Source of the DNA: Cymodocea nodosa
Lineage: Eukaryota > Streptophyta > Magnoliopsida > Alismatales > Cymodoceaceae
Length of the DNA stretch: 64,000 bases
Reading direction: 5' to 3'
Assembly (NCBI GenBank): GCA_036874045.1
Contig: CM072346.1
Span: 10,454,001-10,518,000 of the forward strand
This document shows positions 46,844-57,900 of this stretch, piece by piece; within the stretch, counting starts at the first letter, position 1; every line of letters begins with the position of its first letter. Under the pieces are notes generated by a model. That model searched no databases. It saw nothing but the letters and a program-made list of their open reading frames with translations, and was not told where the DNA came from. The position numbers and the translations under genes were made by a program.

Positions 46844-49066
46844 ATGATGAAGATGATGCCTGAATTCTGGGAAGATGTTGTTGATACATCAGAATTTCTG
46901 AAGGAATTAGAAGAGTGGCACACGCGGCAGAAGATCAGAAATATGACAAGAGAGAAAGAGCTACAGAAGGTAGAATCAGAACTTTTCAAGTTGAGAAGAG
47001 ATTTAGTAGATATGGATATACGAATACCTCAAATGATGGAAACACGAATCAGAATAGCAACAGAAATAGCAGTAAGTAAAGAAAGACAAATAAGGCCAAG
47101 TAACGAAGTTGCCCTAGAATTAATCCAGCGTAAGTCCCGACTCTGGTTCAAAAGATGAATCTGTAGACAAGCTAAACGGGTGATCTAGGAGCAAGAAAGG
47201 AAAGCAAATGAAGAGGCAACTGAAGAACGGGAGGAACCAACTATTGAAAGACCTGTTCTTGAGGAGTAGCAGCCTGGACCTTCAGTTCCACCATCTAAGC
47301 TGTTGGCACAAGCAGAAATGATGGGGCCTTCGACTGAAGAAGAAATAAGAGAATTTGTAGAACTAGTTCAAGTTGGAAAAAACCAAGGAGAATCAGAAGA
47401 TTTGGTAGTGGCTAAAGCACACCTGGTGTTTGATGCATTGTACAAAAAGAGGGCTGTAGAAAAGTTGAAAGCCCAATATAAAATCAAAGTGGAACAGCAT
47501 CACGCAGCTACTGCCAGAACTGTTGCCAAACCTACTGCAAAAGGAGATGAAGCTGGTCCTTCGAGACCAACAATTAAAGTTAAATAGGAAGAGCCAGTAC
47601 CTGTGGCTTGAAGGCTTGCAGAGCCTACTTTTGTAGATTTAATTTTAGAAGATGAAGAGGAAGAACAGACACAACTAATTAGAAAAAAGAAAGGAAAAGA
47701 AAAAGTGCCTGAATTTGAGGAAATTAAATCTGAAGTACCAATTTTTACAAGGCCTATGGAGCAGATATTTATTAACCTACTATTCGATTCTGAGGAGGAG
47801 CAAGAGGAGCAAAGAAAAGAAAAAAATCAGGTTGAAATTAGTTTGCAGCCTATACAAGAAGAAATAGAAATTAGGGTAGAAACTGAATTGCCCGTGACTC
47901 CATCCCAATCTGTTACAGAATCAGAAAGAATAGTAACAGAACAGATTGGTAGTCAGGAGGAAGAAGAAAGAGTAGAAAATGAAGAGGCTGAAAGAAGCCA
48001 TTTGGACAAAAATAATTTCACAGATTCCACTGAAGAGCAAGAAACTCTTCAGCAAATTATGGAAAGAATTCAAGACGGAGTGGAGAGTTCTGCCGGCTCA
48101 CCACCACAGATAGAAGCAAAAGCAAAAATTCAGGAATCTGAAGAGAATGTCCAAATGCAGCCTATGTTAGAGGAAGAGCAAGAGCAAACCCCTCTGGAGC
48201 AACAAAGTCACCTTCCTGACCCGACTAAAACAACAATTTTGAATGAAGTACATTTTTGTAGTTAGGAAGCTTATATCAAAAACCAAGAAATAAGGGGTTA
48301 CAATATTATTTACAGTAGACCAGTAAATTGGGATGGAATGCAAGAAATCAAAGATCTATTTGAATTCCAAGGTCTACTGCAATTTATATCTCAAGATAGA
48401 GGGCATGCAGTATATGAGAATTTAGTGCCCTGTTTCTATGCAAATTTAAGAGAAGGAGAAGGAGAATTAATTTCAAACGTGGAGGAAGCTGATGTACAGA
48501 TAACACCAGAGCTTCTCCACAATATATTTGGTTTAAAGAATGAAGGAACAAAAATTTTGGAGGATACAACTGTAGTTGAATGGACTGAGCAGCAAATTAA
48601 GGATTGTTTAGCTATCAATCCTAGTGTGGCATTTTTAAACAGATTGAAGCATTTAAATGGTAAAGCACACATGGTAGCTAACATTCTGATTAAGAATGTC
48701 TATCAACGATAGGGCCATGACATAGAATTAAGTTAATTTGTCAAATGGGCCACGTATGCAGTTGTAAATAAAATCCAAATAAATTGGTCTGTAGTTTTTG
48801 TCTCCAAGCTGAAAACAGTAAAGAAGAAATTATTTTATGGAGATTTGATTCCATTGCTGATGGTGGATAGTATTGATTTCACTAAATGGACATCAAAAAG
48901 GATAAGATCTAGAACCATTTTAGTGAAAGAATACAGAAATTTTGTAGCTGCAGAACTAGTAGTACCTTCTAGAGGAATTACAGGAGCTGTAGAGAGGATT
49001 AATCAATTAGAACTTCAATTAGCAAAACTCCAGAAGGAAGTAGATGAACTTAGGCATAGAGATTAA
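46844..49066 (+). pseudogene. accessory (env-position) ORF with Transposase_32-like region (B copy 2)
   Basis: From the ATG at 46844 (MMKMMPEFWEDVVDTSEFLK) to the stop at 49064, about 740 codons with roughly eight in-frame stops (first near 47156). The N-terminal 110 residues are a charged coil (LFKLRRDLVDMDIRIPQMME). The middle is strongly acidic (LLFDSEEEQEEQRKEKNQVE). The C-terminal third holds YENLVPCFYANLREGEGEL, ITPELLHNIFGLKNEG and FLNRLKHLNGKAHMVANILI, resembling the putative plant transposon protein domain. It ends in a coiled coil (INQLELQLAKLQKEVDELRH). Copies 1 and 3 encode Gln in QRQ(G/D)HDIELSQF where this copy has stops. Its role is unknown; the position matches the env-like ORF of Athila. 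Confidence 0.7.
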
Positions 49067-49980
49067 ATTGTATTGTTCGTCTACTTGTGTAAAATTGTAT
49101 GAAATTGTATGATGTACTTGTATTGTAATTGATTCATATTAATGAATGTAAATTTTTCAGATGCAATTTTCATACGTGTTTTGAATGTGAAATGAATGGA
49201 AATTATTGAATATTATGTTATTGTGAAACTTTATGAATGAATATGTAACAGATTTACAATTTGCTGAATGACAAGATAACTGCTTAAAAATTTCTGCATG
49301 TTATAAGGTAAAATGTAAATTCTACATAACATAAAATGACCTGCAATTTAAATCTTTATATAATGTTTAGATTTAAATGTATTTTAATCAAAATGAGGCA
49401 TTAATGACAAAGGTTTAACTTTATTACAGTTAGTAGAATGACAAAGAAAAAGAAAAAAGAAAAAAAAAAAGAATAGAAAACTTACGAGAGTGAAACTTAG
49501 AAGTTGCTAAGTGTTAACTCAACGAAGTAATTCTGTTGAGTTAACCGTAACTCCACGAGGTCAGTAATATAATATAAGGTCACTCCGTTGAGTTATCTGT
49601 AACTCAACGAAGTTAGTCCGTGGAGTTAGTAACAGTAACTGATTGTGTTCTGTTGAGTAATCTGTAACTCAACGAGGTTAGTTCGTGGATTAAGCAGAAC
49701 GGTTATTCTTTTAACTACAAACGAAACTTCGTCGGTTTAGCGGTTACCAAAATTTGAAATTAGTAGTGGTACACGTACCCATTAAAACAGGAACCACGAT
49801 GCACGTTGCAAGACACGTTCTTGCAACGAGATTTATTCACTTTATGGATGCGTAGTATATATATGAAATAGAATGTTATTTACGAGTTACCAACACTTTT
49901 AAGAGAAAGGAGAAAGCGTTGGAGGAACTGGAAAGAGCAGCAGCTGATTCAACCTTCATCCGACAACAAATATTTATAGA
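49067..49980 (+). promoter_or_regulatory. accessory ORF-F-box spacer with dyads (B copy 2)
   Basis: No gene. Dyads of CGTTGAGTTA with TAACTCAACG or TAACTCCACG fill 49515-49692. A GCACGTTGCAAGACACGTTC stretch near 49803 is conserved in all copies. The last part equals the exon upstream of the gag intron in copies 1 and 3. Confidence 0.6.
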
Positions 49981-51148
49981 ATGAAAAGCTTCAAACTGAA
50001 TCGACAAATGGAATTAATGCAATTACCATTGGATGCACAAAGGGAAATACTAAGTAACTTGTCAGTTAAAGATCTGTGCAGGATGTGTTGTGTATCAAAG
50101 GAAATTAAAGACTATATTGAAGAAAAATATTTTCAGGGACTACAAGCTGCAAAAAATGACTAAGATTAGAGATGGATTCATATGGAGGTCATTTAATCGT
50201 AGTTCAAATACCCATGAATATCTGGCTATGGAAGAAACTACTGGAACTCCACCCAATGCATTAGAAGGAATGAGTCATATAATGGGGATAGATGAAGGAT
50301 TAATCATATACAAGACGAGACCAAGGTATGCAAGTTTATCATTACTTGAGATTTTGATAAGAAATCCTATAACAAGAGAAGAATGTAATATAGGAAGACC
50401 TAATATATTTGAAGCACCAACTGAAAATTGTGAGTCAGCTTTAATATTTTCTGATAAAAATTCTGCAATTCCTGAAAAATTATATTATTGGAGACCTACA
50501 GGAAATTAGGGTGAAGATTTACGCTTAAGTGTGTATAATTTTCTGAACAGATCTTGGAATGAAAACATTATAATATATCTAGGATAGAAATCATTAATTA
50601 ACCAAACACATGTCATACTTGTTGGTTATATTTATTTAGTCACGGAGATATGAATAGCATATAGATTTGATTTATACATAGTGAGCATAGATAGTTATGA
50701 TGATTATACAGAAATTTTACCTGTCCCGAGTGAAATAGCTAAACCACCATCTGAAAAATTTAATAAAATTCAAATAGGAATGTGGTATAATGAAAAAGAT
50801 GATCCTACTTTATGTCTGATAAGATGGTGGGATGAACTGATGAAATTTCAAATATGGATTATGGAAGACATGAATGAATGGAAGTGGGAAGAGGAGTATA
50901 TTGAAATAGATGTAGAAATAGAAACTGCTACATTACCTTGGAACCAAAAAGGATCCCTTTCTGCATTACATATCATTAATGGTAATACACTCGTATTTGG
51001 AATTTATAATATATTGCATGTTTACAAATTAAAAAGGACCAAGAACTGCATTAAAACAGAATTAATAGCAAGAAGAACTATGCCTAAAAAGTTTGCTTGG
51101 ACTGATACATTTATTCCATTTGTTTCTACTTTTCAATCATGTTCTTAA
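49981..51148 (+). pseudogene. F-box/F-box-associated protein gene (B copy 2)
   Basis: The F-box is LPLDAQREILSNLSVKDLC, residues 15-33, then CCVSKEIKDYIEEKYF. One extra A in the A-run near 50152 shifts the frame. The frame then continues TKIRDGFIWRSFNRSS, ILIRNPITREECN (an NPITRE signature of F-box-associated domains), LCLIRWWDELMKF, EWKWEEEYIEIDVE and ILHVYKLKRT. Stops occur at 50507, 50585 and near 50650. The stop at 50585-50587 is shared with copy 1. Its ATG lies in the upstream exon and occurs only in this copy, so the start at 50008 or 50017 may be ancestral. As a host F-box protein it would direct proteins to ubiquitination; the target is unknown. Confidence 0.75.
49989..50008 (+). other. 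spliced junction replacing gag
   Basis: The left side (GCTTCAAACTG) equals the exon end before GTATGT in copy 1, with one change at the last base. The right side (AATCGACA) equals the sequence after TTATACAG in copy 1. The 1.6 kb between them in copy 1 is absent. Confidence 0.8.
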
Positions 51149-52910
51149 GTTGTGATTTTGTGTGCTTATTGTTGTGTATTTTGAACTTATTTTTAGAAAA
51201 AAAAAAAGAATTTTGAAGTTTTTCATGTTCATTTTATAAAAAAAAAAAAAAAAAAACAAACAAAACAAAATATCAATCCAGTTTGTTGGTATCTGTTTTG
51301 GGAAACCAACTGGTTTGCTTGTGAGCCACCAAAGGTATAGAAGTCTGGGTTCCACACAAGACACTGATTTATTAATACCTGTTAAATGTTATTTTGTTTT
51401 ATATTCTGTGTTTATCTGGGAATGAAAAGTTTTTCAGAATAAAAAATCGGAATATGCAGAAAGAGATACAAATGGAACAAGGTATGTAACCAATTACTTA
51501 TCCTGAATGTTAAATCAAACAAAACTTTATTCATGCCTGCTACAATTACTGTACTTATTGTCAAATCTTTTACATTGAGGACAATGCAAAATGTAGGTAT
51601 GGGGGGGAGGTAATTAAAGTAACAGCCATGTAAGTTTGTTAATTAAAGGAATTAAAATGGTACTGCAAAGTTTTGAAGAAATTGAAAATTTTTATGAACT
51701 TGCTGTAACTATCCGATAATTGAGACTATAAAATTTTTATAAACTACTTGAATGTTATATTTAGAAGGCTATAGAAGATGCTATAGAATTTATTATTTAT
51801 GTAAATCTAGATATAGTATCTTATGATTTTTCTGAATTTTATGAGTTTAACAGTTTCACGATTTTAAAATGAAATCAGAATATTTAATGCTTAATCAGAA
51901 AATTATCTGAAGTCCTGAAGGAGCTGAGATGTGAATTCTAGATTAAATGAAACACATATGATGAAAAATACATTTACTTTGACTGATTGAACTTGTAGAA
52001 TGATTTTTGTGTAGATCTTATTAAACTACAGATAAAGTATGAACTTATTGTTATGGATTCATGTCTTTAGTAAATGATAGAAGCAGGATTAAATGAGATT
52101 GGTGTTTTATTGCATCTGTATTAATAAAATACATGCATATACAGTATGTGATTAATGCTTTGTTTTGTGTGTGCATTTATTTTTAGAAAAAAAAAAAAAA
52201 AACCTTGAGAGTTTATTGACTTGTTTGATCACGAGTCTTTTGTACTTGAGCAGATAAGTATGTAAGGATTGTTGACCTGAAAAAGGACTTTGAAAATCTG
52301 GCAACCTAAGATCTTAATCAAATCTGGGATTGTTGACTGAAAGCTCGTTACATGGGTACATTAGAAAGCTCATTACATGGGTACATTAGAAAGCTCTTGC
52401 ATGATTCAAGCTTGTCAAATTAACTTTTAAAGTACACAAAAAAAAAGAAAAAAAAAAAAACATATACTGTTCTGAAAAGATACAAGTGTTTTGTGAAATA
52501 CAAATATCTTATGAATCGAGTATATTTTATGTTATCTAGAATTGCTGAAATATGAATCTGGAATTGACTTTTGAAGTTGTTTAATGGAAATACAATTCTT
52601 TATTCTACTTGTCTTAATTAGATTGAATTGGATTGTACTTTAATTTGTATGTTGTTGAAATTTCTTCTGGAAAAACTTATTGGAAAATTCAGGATTACAG
52701 ATGATGAGAAGAAGAACAAACGATAATATAATTAACACCTATATGAAGATGATATACTTTGTATATAATTTACATATATTCTAAATATCTTTGCAGGTTG
52801 ATTACTTAAATATATAGAATATATGTTTATGCTAAATAGAAAAAAAAAAAAAACAAAAGGGGAAGAATTAATTCTAGCACTTTTTGAAAGACCAATTAAT
52901 TAGATCTTAG
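51149..52910 (+). other. 3' untranslated region of B copy 2
   Basis: No gene. It includes A-runs at 51198-51208, 51240-51256, 52188-52202 and 52438-52460. A short tandem duplication near 52340-52395 repeats the phrase AAAGCTCRTTACATGGGTAC. The inner polypurine tract is at 51569-51611. The copy 1 equivalent is 12366-14107. Confidence 0.65.
51569..51611 (+). promoter_or_regulatory. internal polypurine tract with short dyad (B copy 2)
   Basis: CATTG-AGGA-CAATG is followed by CAAAATGTAGGTATGGGGGG and GAGG. The block is almost identical to element A at 3884-3925 and lies 1.3 kb before the LTR. Confidence 0.6.
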
Positions 52911-52948
52911 TTTGCTAAGGGACTAGCAAAATTTAGGTATGGGGGAAG
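52911..52948 (+). promoter_or_regulatory. 3' polypurine tract with hairpin (B copy 2)
   Basis: TTTGCTA (52911-52917) and TAGCAAA (52924-52930) flank AGGGAC; AGGTATGGGGGAAG then abuts the LTR at 52949. Same arrangement as element A at 5047-5081. Confidence 0.85.
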
Positions 52949-54868
52949 TGTTTAGAATGAAAAAGTGCATATTATTAACGGTTAAATGATGGTTAATTGC
53001 ATAATATTTAGCTTATCATATGAGAATTAAGCCATTATGTTATAATTGCACTATTATATGCTTTAATTGAAGAATCTACTTAATTTTGGGGAATTAATGT
53101 TAATTTAGCACCTTTATGAACTGTCGGTAAATTGTAGGCTGTGAAATTCTGAAGTATCCGAAAATGCATCTAAGCATCGGATAGTTATACCTGTAACTCT
53201 CCGGAATGTTATTTTATGTTTAAATTGCTGCTGACATGTGTTGAGAGCTAGTAGATTTACTTACGTTATAACTCGTTAAGTTAGTATAACTGCACGCATT
53301 GAGTTACATGAAAATACACTAAGGCAACGCGTTAGGTTAGCGTTATAAACTTAAGTTGTTATTTTTGCACGTGTTTTATAGTTAAATCAACGAAGGAAGT
53401 TCGTTGAGTTATCTGTAACTCCACGGACTATATATTTTCTAATATGCCACTGTAGCGGTTGCAGGAACAGACAATTGGAAGGAAAAACCACGTTTGCACA
53501 TATCACGCAGGAATTCAATCGCGTAGGGAGAAAGAAATCATCACCGTTGATCTGAAGGAAGGAAATCCAACCGACCATTCAAGCAGAAGTAGTTACCACT
53601 GAAGAAATATAAAAGAAAAGAAGAAAAAAAGAAAGGGTGTGATCGATGGACGGCCAGTGTATATAGAGGAGGAGCACCGAGCTTTCTACAGATAGTATCG
53701 GTGATTCTCCGAAGTATCACACCAACCATCGTATCACCACCATAATCACCATTCATCGGAGGTCTGTGAGGATACTTGCCTGATGTCGGGTCGATTCCAA
53801 GCCAAACACAGTGCTTGACAACCACTGTGAGGAGTGATCGCGTCGCGGGAAGGGAATACATTTTCACCAAGCGCCGACTCATATTTTAGGAGATCGTAAA
53901 GCTTTTAGCCTTGGCTTCGGGTTGATGCCTGTATGTTGAAGAGGAGATCATCTTGCAATTCTGGACTTGCGATTCTATAGGGAGAGGAGATAGAATTGTA
54001 AGTGGTTCAATTTTCAGTGGTGTAATCGCGTTGCAAGTAGTGTCGGAAGTATTTACTATCAAGTGAAATTACTTTACATTTCACCTTTCGCCCATCACAT
54101 CAAAACAAAAATACCAAAAATAATTTATCTTTGTTTGTATGTTGTATTTGAGTGTTGTATTGTTGGTGTTGTATCGTGATTAATGTTATCTGTAACAATT
54201 TTATGATTGTTTTATGTTAGTTTTAATTTTACAGTTTACTGAAATTGGTTCGTACAAAACAACTTAAAGATTTTAATGGTTACTATTTGAATCATCTGAA
54301 TGTTAGTATTGCATAATGATAAATCTAATGTTAACTAGCATTAAAAAGCGTAATTGATGTTATTTACAATCTGTGGAATCACCCAATGGTTGGCCAAATT
54401 CCTCTGTAATTAGCAATATTATAAAGAAGAGACAGGCTCGTGGAGTTAACTTAAGTCCACGAGGATAGTCCGTTGAGTTATCAATAACTCAACGAACTTA
54501 GTTCGTTGAGTTAACTGTAACTCAACGGAGTGCTTATTGAATATAAATTTGAATTGTTCACAATCAAACATTTCTTAAATTTGTCAGCAATTCCCTATGG
54601 GATCGACCTGTACTTGCACACTGATACAATACACATTGTGCACTTGCAGTTAAAGTACAAATTGGAATTAATATCTAAATTGTATTAAAGGTTGTTTGTT
54701 TACTTCTAAAAGAAAAGATAGGCATAAAGATAAATTAACTAAGTAAAAATAGAAGTAACAAATCCAAGTTTTTCTAATGTAGTGCTGGGAAAACACAAAC
54801 AAGTAATTATTGATATAAGAATAAAAACAAATTAAACAAGTTTAGAAGTTCATAGTCAACCACGAACA
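52949..54868 (+). repeat. LTR shared by B copies 2 and 3
   Basis: It is 1920 bp, preceded by the polypurine tract of copy 2 and followed after 8 nt by the primer site of copy 3, so it is 3' LTR to one and 5' LTR to the other. TATAAAAG is at 53608-53615. It carries one more 33-bp dyad unit (54481-54513) than the LTR at 39579. Confidence 0.9.
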
Positions 54869-54876
54869 AGCATTTC

Positions 54877-54894
54877 TAGCACCGTTGCCGGGGA
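54877..54894 (+). promoter_or_regulatory. primer-binding site, tRNA-Asp type (B copy 3)
   Basis: TAGCACCGTTGCCGGGGA differs at two bases from the tRNA-Asp complement. Confidence 0.85.
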
Positions 54895-54975
54895 TTGAGA
54901 AGCTGAGCAACTATGAGTGTTGTTTTGTTTTAATAGTAAAGGGAGTGTAGTGTGTTTTATTTTATAATTGAGAAT

Positions 54976-57900
54976 ATGGCATATGCTTATGCTCAAAGAT
55001 TTCTGAAACCTATAGTTAGCATATGTGAATTCTGCAATTTAGAAGGGCACGACATCTCTGATTATTTGAAACTTAGACAATTGCAGATGGTTAGAGCACA
55101 TGAACAACATATGATTTATTTTCAATACAATAGAGCTAACTACGAGAATCCTATAGCTTACCCAACTAATAGTCATTTTAGTATGTGTAATATGTTGAGA
55201 GACAAGGAAGTTTGGGATAGGTATGACAGATTGGAGTGTAGCTTAAACCAAAACATGAATAAACTAGAGCAATACATGTGTCAGCAACAAAAAGTCAACC
55301 AATTAAACTATAGGGAAGATTATACAGAACCTAAAATAGATATTATATATGAAACTGAAAAAACTATAATGAAAATTGATTAAAAATTGAATGTAATGAG
55401 ATTAGATGATCTAGAAAGAAAATTAAAAGCATTGAACGAATTTACAATGAAATTACAAGTTATGCAAAAGGAAAACACAAATGAAAACTTTAATGTTATA
55501 GATTTGCATAATTTGCAAGATATACAGACAAGAGAAAATACCAATGCAATAGAAATTAAAGAATGCAATTTAAAACTAAAAAGAATTAAAGATCAAAATT
55601 ATGAAAATGAAATATAAGAACATCATGAAAGTAATGAAAATTTGGAAGATGTATGTATAACATTGAGATCTAGAATTGATATACCACCAAGAATTCAAAA
55701 AGAAAGTAATATGAAGGTGGATAATAACTAAATTCAAAAGGATAATGAAAATGTAATATCTATGTTAGGAATTTTGTTTTGATGATATATGCTTTATTAA
55801 AGTCTTTAAATAAGTCTAAATAATATTCTCTAAGTATAATTGTCACGTAATTAAATGTTAACAAATTATCAGAAAGTTTCATTTTTATGTCGGATAAGTT
55901 AAAGTTTTCCGAAGAGTTAGATTTTCGATAATTAAACTTTCGAATAGTTAACGTTACATTTTTGTCGAATAGTTTATATTAAAAACTCATATAGTTAAGT
56001 TATCTGCACGTGTGTTTTCAATGTTTTAAGTTGTCACGTGTTTTCCATGTGTGTTCGGTAATGAAAATCGAATAGTTAGATAAATGTTCGAGTTTTTATA
56101 CGCATGGATAGATAAGTCTTCAAGTTTTATAAAATGACTAACGAACAAATAAGTTTGCTATGTTTAGTCACGTGTTTTGCAAGTGCAAAAACTCAAAGAG
56201 TTACAAATAAGTATTCAAGTTTTTATAGGACTTAAAGCATAAGTGTTCGACTAAATCGAAGACTTAGAAGATATTCTACAAGACTCTAGGAAGATAAAGT
56301 TTCGGTGAATCCAAACCTTAAATCCAAACCTTAAAAGAGAATATATTTAGAAGAGGATGCTAAACTAGTTAGAATTCCTGAGAGGAGATTAAATCCAAAC
56401 CTTAAAGATTTAGTCAGGAAAGAAATAGTGAAATGGTTAGATAATGATATAATATGTCAAATTTCTGAAAGCTCATGGGTTAGTCCAATCCATGTAGTTC
56501 TCAAGAAATCAGGATTAACAGTTATTAGGAATGAAAGTTAGGACTTGATACCTACTAGAATTCAATCAGGCAGGAGAGTGTGTATAGACTATAGAATGCT
56601 AAATGTTGTGACTAGGAAAGATCATTTTCCCTTACCTTTTATAGATAAAATGCTAGAGAAATTAGTAGGGCAAGAATGTTTTTGTTTCCTCGATGGGTAT
56701 TCAAGATATAACCAAGTGCTAGTAGCATTAGAGGATCAAGAGAAAACAATTTTCACATGTCCTAATGGAACTTATGCTTTTAAAAGAATGTCATTCGAAT
56801 TATGCAATGCACCAACCAACTTTCAAAGATGTATGTAAGGGCATATTCACTAGAATGACTAAAGATTTTTTAGAAATATTTATGGATGATTTTACTATAT
56901 ATGAAACTTTATATGAAGTGTGTTTAAACAATTTAGACCAAGCATTAAAATGTTGTGTGGAAAAAAGTCTGGTTCTAAAATGGGAAAAATGTCACTTCAT
57001 GGTTAAACAAGGAATAGTCTAGGGACATGTTGTTTTAAAGAAAGGGTTGGAAGTAGATAAAGCCAAAATAGAAGTAATTTTTAATCTACCAGAACCTAAA
57101 TCAGTAAAAGATATTAGATCATTTCTAGGACATGCAGGATTTTATAGAAGATTTATTAAAGATTTAATATCTAAATAGCTAGACCTTTAACTAATCTATT
57201 AAAAGATGTCCCATTCAACTTTGATAAAAATTGCAAAGAAGTATTTTTCAAGCTAAAAACTAGCTTAATTTCAACTCCTATAATTCTAGCACCTGATTGG
57301 AGCCATCCATTTGAATTAATGTGTGATGCATCTGATTTTGCTGTAGGAGCAGTGCTAGGACAGAAGATAGAAAAATCTCCTAGAGTGATTCATTATGCAA
57401 GCAAAACATTAAATGATGCTCAAGTAAATTATATAACTACTGAAAAAGAACTCTTAGCTATTGTGTTTGCTTTAGAAAAGTTTAGATCATATCTAATTGG
57501 AGCTAAAGTGATAGTATACATGGATCATTCAACTTTAAAACACCTAATAGCAAAGAAAGAGACTTTGATCCGATGGATATTATTATTACAAGAATTTGAT
57601 CTAGAAATTAAAGATAAAAAAGGTTGTGAGAATGTAGTAGCAGATCATTTATCAATATTACAAATAGAAAAATCAAATATTGAAATTAAGGATAATTTTC
57701 CTGATGAACAATTAATGACCATCAACACAATGCCTTGGTATGTAGACATAGTTAATTACTTAGTTATTGGTTTAACACCCAAGGATTGGAATAGACAAGA
57801 TAAGAAATTGTTCTTTTCAAGAGTAAAATATTACTATTGGGAAGACCCATACTTATTTAAGAAATGTGCTGATCTAGTTTTAAAGAGGTGTGATCCAGAA

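Larger units (their letters stand above)
39579..54868 (+). mobile_element. Athila-like retrotransposon B, copy 2 (gag-less)
   Basis: Its LTRs at 39579-41398 and 52949-54868 are highly similar, so insertion is relatively recent. The interior of 11.55 kb carries primer site, pol, accessory ORF and F-box gene but no gag capsid ORF. Comparison with copies 1 and 3 places the loss at a splice-like junction (49998/49999). The left flank AGTAA (39574-39578) would be the target duplicate. The right LTR runs straight into the interior of copy 3, so no right duplicate exists here. Confidence 0.88.

Noticed and set aside
46844..49066. Calling the accessory ORF an envelope gene
   Set aside because: Position alone is not enough; I see no signal peptide, membrane span or fusion peptide.
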